DNA of 64,000 bases, from assembly GCF_000265245.1 (NCBI RefSeq), contig NZ_AJKS02000006.1, forward strand, positions 151,067 to 215,066. The letters run 5' to 3'. Position 1 is the first letter of the stretch, and every line of letters starts with the position of its first letter. Made by a program: the position numbers and the translations under genes. This stretch comes from Halomonas smyrnensis AAD6. Its GTDB lineage: Bacteria; Pseudomonadota; Gammaproteobacteria; Pseudomonadales; Halomonadaceae. Shown here in pieces: positions 60,116 through 64,000 of this stretch. The notes beneath the pieces were generated by a model that was given only the letters and a program-made list of their open reading frames with translations, was not told where the DNA came from and searched no databases.

Positions 60116-62146
60116 CTACACCAGATCCCGCGGAATCGTCTCGTCCCAGGTGCGGGCGAAGATGCGCGTCTCGCCCTCCCAGGCGTCCAGGGTGGCGCGC
60201 AGGCGGAAGCTGTCCGGGTCGCTGGTCATCAGCGTTCGGGTCAGGGTGCGCACCTCCCAGTCGCCGCGCCGGAAGGTGCGTTCCCATTCGGTCCAGCCGC
60301 TGACGCTGTCGTAGCTGCCGTAGGAGTAGCGGTAGCGCTCGGTGACCCGCCCGGCGATCTCCAGGTCGATGGCGTCGAGCCGGTAGCGGCCCTCGTCGTT
60401 GATCACCTCGAGGGTGGTCTGGTCGTTGGCCAGGTCGCGGATCACCCGCCAGCTCTCCTGGGTGGGCTGGATCAGGGTCTTGGCGATCGGCGGCGCGCCC
60501 TCGGGCTCGAGGAAGGCCGGCAGCGCCGCCTCCTCCTCGGGCTGCGGCGCGCGCACCGGCAGCATCAAACGGCTGCGCCCGGGGCAGAGGGTCAGGGTGA
60601 CCGGCCGCGGCGCCGGCCAGGCCAGCGGCCAGTAGCTGGTGGACAGCGACAGGCGGATCGCGTGCCCGGCCGGAAACTGCTGGGCGATGTGCTTGAGCGC
60701 CACCGTCACCCGATAGCGCCGGCCGGGCTCCAGCGGCTCGGGATGCTCGTCGCTGTCGCGATGGGTCAGGTTCAGGAGGCCGAAGGACACCCGGGTGGCC
60801 TTGTCGTCCTCGGCGACGTCGATCAGCCGCAGCGCCACCATGGCCACCGGCCGGTCGGCCTCGAGCTCCAGCTCGACCGTGGGCTGGCCGCAGATCTCGA
60901 TCGCCTCCTCCAGCCGCGGCGTCTGGAACACCAGGCAGCCGCCGTCCTCGTCGCGCTGGTCGTGGGGCAGGTCCGGCGGCGCGTTGTAGGAGCACCACTT
61001 GCCGGCGTAGAGCCCCACCGAGAGCGGCGAGCGCAGCGTCATCACCTCGTCGCCCCCCGGCGCGTCCGGCGCCTCGGGCAGCAGGTCGTGGCCCACGCTC
61101 AGGCTGAACGACGCCGGCACGATGCGCGGCGACGGCCAGCTCGGCTCGGCCACCCAGCGCCCCGGTCGCTCGGCGTAGCGCGCCGAGGGCGGCACCGACT
61201 CCTGCATCCACACCCGCAGCATCGGCTCGTCCATGATCCCGGTGTCACGGCCCTTGAGCCACTGGTCCCACCAGCGCAGCGATTCCTGCAGGAAACCGAT
61301 GGCCGGCCCCGGCACGCCCAGGTGCGGATACTTGTGCGACCAGGGGCCGACCAGCCCCTTGCGCGGCACCTCGAGCCCCGCCAGCAGGCGGAAGACGGCG
61401 TTGCAGTAGCCGTCGGCCCAGCCGCTGATGGCGTACACCGGGCAACGGATGGCGGCGAAGTCCTCGCACACCGAGCCGTGTTTCCAGTAGTCGTCGCGGC
61501 GCTGGTGCTCGAGCCACTGGGCCAGCCACAGGCCGCTGCCGTCGAGGCGCTCGAGCCACATGTCGCGCCAGCGGTCGCCGACCAGCGCCGGGTCCGGCGG
61601 GCAGGCGTTGCCGTCGAACATGGTCGAGGCCCAGGACAGGTTGTCGCCCAGCAGGCAGCCGCCCATGTGGTGGATGTCGTCGGCGTAGCGGTCGTCGGTG
61701 GAGCACAGGGTGATCACCGCCTTGAGCGCCGGCGGCCGCAGGGCGGCGATCTGCAGGCCGTTGAAGCCGCCCCAGGAGATGCCGATCATGCCGACCTCGC
61801 CGCTGCACCAGGGCTGGGCGATCAGCCACTCGATGATCGCCACGCCATCGGCCAGCTCCTCGGGCAGGTACTCGTCGGTGAGCACGCCATCGGACTCGCC
61901 GGTGCCGCGGATGTCGACCCGCACCCCCGCATAGCCGTGGCCGGCCCAGTAGGAATGGCTCTGAACGTCGCGGGCGGCGGTGAGGTCGCGCTTGCGATAG
62001 GGCAGGTACTCGAGGATCGCCGGCACCGGGTGCTCCTCGGCGTCCACCGGCCGCCAGATGCGGGCCGCCAGGCGCGTGCCGTCGGCCATGGGGATCCAGG
62101 TTTCCTGCTCCTGAACCCTGCGGGGAAAGTCCTCGACGATGCGCAT
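60116..62146 (-). CDS. CocE/NonD family hydrolase (Xaa-Pro dipeptidyl-peptidase S15-like)
   Basis: Encodes 676 residues. The alpha/beta-hydrolase part holds the oxyanion/tyrosine region (AILEYLPYRKRDLTAARD), VDIRGTGESDG and the nucleophile elbow GMIGISWGGFNGLQ (Ser in G-x-S-x-G). ISGWADGY and GPWSHKYPH supply the acid and His regions. A C-terminal jelly-roll domain follows (from about residue 330). Members cleave esters or peptides such as cocaine or Xaa-Pro dipeptides. I chose the ATG at 62146 with AGGAGG 8 bases upstream. It starts 17 bp after the ATP-grasp gene, indicating an operon. Confidence 0.88.
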   Translation of the reverse strand: MRIVEDFPRRVQEQETWIPMADGTRLAARIWRPVDAEEHPVPAILEYLPYRKRDLTAARDVQSHSYWAGHGYAGVRVDIRGTGESDGVLTDEYLPEELADGVAIIEWLIAQPWCSGEVGMIGISWGGFNGLQIAALRPPALKAVITLCSTDDRYADDIHHMGGCLLGDNLSWASTMFDGNACPPDPALVGDRWRDMWLERLDGSGLWLAQWLEHQRRDDYWKHGSVCEDFAAIRCPVYAISGWADGYCNAVFRLLAGLEVPRKGLVGPWSHKYPHLGVPGPAIGFLQESLRWWDQWLKGRDTGIMDEPMLRVWMQESVPPSARYAERPGRWVAEPSWPSPRIVPASFSLSVGHDLLPEAPDAPGGDEVMTLRSPLSVGLYAGKWCSYNAPPDLPHDQRDEDGGCLVFQTPRLEEAIEICGQPTVELELEADRPVAMVALRLIDVAEDDKATRVSFGLLNLTHRDSDEHPEPLEPGRRYRVTVALKHIAQQFPAGHAIRLSLSTSYWPLAWPAPRPVTLTLCPGRSRLMLPVRAPQPEEEAALPAFLEPEGAPPIAKTLIQPTQESWRVIRDLANDQTTLEVINDEGRYRLDAIDLEIAGRVTERYRYSYGSYDSVSGWTEWERTFRRGDWEVRTLTRTLMTSDPDSFRLRATLDAWEGETRIFARTWDETIPRDLV

Positions 62147-62163
62147 CCTGCCGCCCTCCTTCT

Positions 62164-63471
62164 TCAGCCCACGATGTCTTCGAACTCGAAATTCAGCCGC
62201 GCCGCCAGGCGCTCGTAGTGCTCCAGCAGCCGCTCGGCGCGGTCGGCGCCCATCCAGACATGCGCCAGCGCGAAGCTGTAGCTGTCCTGCTCCGGCAGGG
62301 TCGACAGCCGCTGGCCGGGCGCCACCTGCAGGTGGATCACCGTGCCCGGGAAATCCGCTTCCAGGGCGGCGATCTCCTCGTCGCCCGGCACCCTGACGGC
62401 CACGGCATCGACGAAGAACACCCGATAGAAGAACTTGGCCGCCACCGCGAACTCGCCCCGGCGATGCGGCATGCCGGGCCGCCGGCCCAGCGCCAGGTCG
62501 ACGGCGACCTGCTGGTGGCTGGCGCCGTCGACCTTCTCGAACAGGTCGCAGTGCGACTGCGACAGCCGGGTGTTGATCTCGAGCAGCCAGATGCGGTCCT
62601 GCGCCTCGTCCCAGAAGAACTCGATGTTGAACGCCGAGTTGTCGAAGCCGATGTGGCGCATCACCCGCTCGGTCAGCTCGCGCATGATGGCCTGGACGGG
62701 CTCGGGCAGCCCGGACGGATAGCGGTAGTGGAAGAAGCTCAGCACCTGGGGATAGCGCAGCGAGTCGACGATGCCGTAGCTGACCACCTCGCCCTCGAAG
62801 ACGTAGCCCTCCACGGTGCACTGCCAGCCGCCGATGATCGCCTCGGCCATGCAGAAGTGGCCCTCCACGGCGGCGATCTCGCCCGGCAGCCGGGCCTGCT
62901 CGAGCACGGTGTTGAAGGGATCGGCGATCAGGCCGATCTCGGCGCGGAGGCGCTCGATGGCGTGGTAGAAGTCTTCCGGGGTGTCGATGCGAAAGCCCAG
63001 CCGCGAGCCGGAGGACTTGATCGGCTTGACGAAGAACGGGAAGTGGAGCCCCTGCTCGCCGATGTGCGTCAGGGCCTCGTCGTCGAAGGGGTCGAAGGCG
63101 GTGAAGGCCGGGATGTGCGCCGCGATGACCTCCTGCTGCACCCGCCGGCTCCAGTACTTGTGCTCGCACTTGAGCAGGCTCGACAGCGTCGGCGAGCGGG
63201 TGCCGAAGCGCTCGCAGAGGATCGGCAGCATGGTCGAGACGGGGAAGTCCATGTAGCCGACGATGGCGTCCACCGTGCCGTCGAAGGCCTCCAGCTGCGC
63301 GGTGGACGCCTCGAGCATGGCGGCGATGTCGAAGACCTCGGTGTCGTAGACCGCCTCGGGGGGGATGACGCCGTGGAAGCGGCAGTCCTCTGCCCCCTTC
63401 AGGCCCTCGAGCCGCTGACGATTGAAGTCGTCCAGCCCCACCACGAAGACGTTGCGTGCTGCGGTGTTCAT
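62164..63471 (-). CDS. ATP-grasp domain ligase
   Basis: Encodes 435 residues. An N-terminal Rossmann-like part (NVFVVGLDDFNRQRLEGLKG) leads to the ATP-grasp fold. HFPFFVKPIKSSGSRLGFRI is the first nucleotide-binding loop with its Lys, and IWLLEINTRLSQSH carries the metal-binding acid and Asn/Arg. It resembles carboxylate-amine ligases such as the L-amino-acid ligases, and lacks the biotin-carboxylase extension. The likely reaction is acyl-phosphate formation and amide (or peptide-like) bond making; acceptor and donor are unknown. It is upstream of the CocE/NonD gene on the same strand. Confidence 0.85.
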   Translation of the reverse strand: MNTAARNVFVVGLDDFNRQRLEGLKGAEDCRFHGVIPPEAVYDTEVFDIAAMLEASTAQLEAFDGTVDAIVGYMDFPVSTMLPILCERFGTRSPTLSSLLKCEHKYWSRRVQQEVIAAHIPAFTAFDPFDDEALTHIGEQGLHFPFFVKPIKSSGSRLGFRIDTPEDFYHAIERLRAEIGLIADPFNTVLEQARLPGEIAAVEGHFCMAEAIIGGWQCTVEGYVFEGEVVSYGIVDSLRYPQVLSFFHYRYPSGLPEPVQAIMRELTERVMRHIGFDNSAFNIEFFWDEAQDRIWLLEINTRLSQSHCDLFEKVDGASHQQVAVDLALGRRPGMPHRRGEFAVAAKFFYRVFFVDAVAVRVPGDEEIAALEADFPGTVIHLQVAPGQRLSTLPEQDSYSFALAHVWMGADRAERLLEHYERLAARLNFEFEDIVG

Positions 63472-63668
63472 GATCGCTCCCTGCCGCCCGTCGGCGGCGC
63501 CACGGGCCGACCCCGGGCGCCGTCACGGCGACGCGAACATTACTCCTGCAGCATAGTCCAGCCGGCGACGCCTCAGACGCCGCGCGCGCCTCGATGGCCT
63601 CGAGGGCGGCCCACTCTGGGAGACAAGAACAGCAAGGAAAAACGGCGAAGGGGCCGGCAGCGCCGGGA
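63472..63668. other. Intergenic region with no recognised element
   Basis: The 197 bp between telA and the ATP-grasp gene show no ORF with support and no clear terminator. It should contain the promoter of the ATP-grasp/CocE operon. TAATGT and TATGCT on the minus strand near 63540-63555 are weak -10 candidates without good -35 partners. Confidence 0.3.
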
Positions 63669-64000
63669 TCAGCGCTTGCCTGTCCCCGCGGGCTCGCCGG
63701 ATTCACGGGCCAGGCGCTCCACGGCGTCGCCGCCCTCGCGGGTCAGCCCCTCCAGCCGCTCGATCTGCTCGCCCAGCCGCGGCAGCGCCTCGCGGCGATA
63801 GCTCGCCAGGTCGTCAACCGCCGCCATGACGTCGGCGAAGGCGCCCTCGAGGGCCTTCATGTCGAGGTTGGCGGAGGCGGCGCGGGTCTGGATGTCCACG
63901 CCCTGCTGGCGCAGCGCCCGGGCGGTGCCGGCGATGGTCTCGCTGGTGGTGGCGTTGAGCGACTCGACGCGGTCGAGCACCAGCCGCTGGTTGGCCAGCG
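63669..64000 (-). CDS. telA: Toxic anion resistance protein TelA, C-terminal part
   Basis: Only the last 110 codons are in the window, and the gene runs off the right edge. The visible part, LVLDRVESLNATTSETIAGT then LEGAFADVMAAVDDLASYRR, is typical of the C-terminal helical region of TelA (KlaA) proteins, which were found with tellurite resistance and belong to stress-linked gene sets. The tail after about residue 85 is charged and variable. The function is not established. Confidence 0.85.
   Translation of the reverse strand, partial: LANQRLVLDRVESLNATTSETIAGTARALRQQGVDIQTRAASANLDMKALEGAFADVMAAVDDLASYRREALPRLGEQIERLEGLTREGGDAVERLARESGEPAGTGKR

Overview
The window is a GC-rich (roughly 70% by eye) gammaproteobacterial chromosome segment. 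The gene neighbourhoods (trkA-trkH after rsmB, pepA-holC-valS, lptF-lptG divergent from pepA, bfr-bfd, a P. aeruginosa-type nrdA with two ATP-cones, TRAP transport) best fit a halophilic Halomonadaceae such as Halomonas. That assignment is inference from gene content, not from a marker gene. No rRNA, tRNA, CRISPR array, transposase or prophage was recognised.

Layout. 1-5 kb: rsmB tail, dodecin, trkA and trkH (K+ uptake), and a TraB-family membrane protein. 5-10 kb: a BASS transporter with a divergent MarR regulator, then RNA-modification and NAD enzymes (DTW-domain tapT, a cobB-type sirtuin, truC, tcdA). 10-14 kb: the bacterioferritin/ferredoxin iron store (bfr, bfd, with a Fur-like site) and the LPS export permeases lptF/lptG. 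14-21 kb: pepA, a branched-chain aminotransferase and an SDR wedged before holC and valS. 22-30 kb: a complete-looking hexuronate module: a FadR-type regulator, a TRAP transporter (dctPQM), uxuB and uxuA, and a divergent AGE-family isomerase that may supply the missing uronate isomerase step. 30-37 kb: housekeeping and stress genes (gloA, tag, azoR, an MliC lipoprotein, metR, an RstAB-like two-component system). 38-43 kb: class Ia ribonucleotide reductase nrdA/nrdB, with DnaA-like and NrdR-like boxes upstream, and a 6-phosphogluconate dehydrogenase. 43-50 kb: a rhomboid remnant, a TonB receptor, NUDIX, DUF3565, a Kef-type antiporter and a D-amino-acid PLP enzyme. 50-53 kb: molybdate uptake (modA, modB, modC plus a ModE-like regulator). 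53-58 kb: an XPD/DinG-like helicase coupled to a FAN1-type VRR-NUC nuclease, a retropepsin-like protease and a flavin reductase. 58-64 kb: a UMF1-type MFS transporter, a two-gene operon pairing an ATP-grasp ligase with a CocE/NonD hydrolase, and the end of a telA gene.

The most unusual signal is non-coding. A structured repeat occurs three times (18143-18236, 50968-51144, 58479-58655). The two long copies have cores identical at all but one base over about 137 nt, yet their terminal stems differ completely in sequence while staying perfectly or nearly perfectly paired. The third copy is a short form in which about 80 nt of the apical loop is absent. Other points for follow-up are the AGE isomerase in the uronate cluster, the ATP-grasp/CocE pair, a sirtuin lacking the zinc cysteines, and short ORFs embedded before trkH and between nrdA and nrdB.
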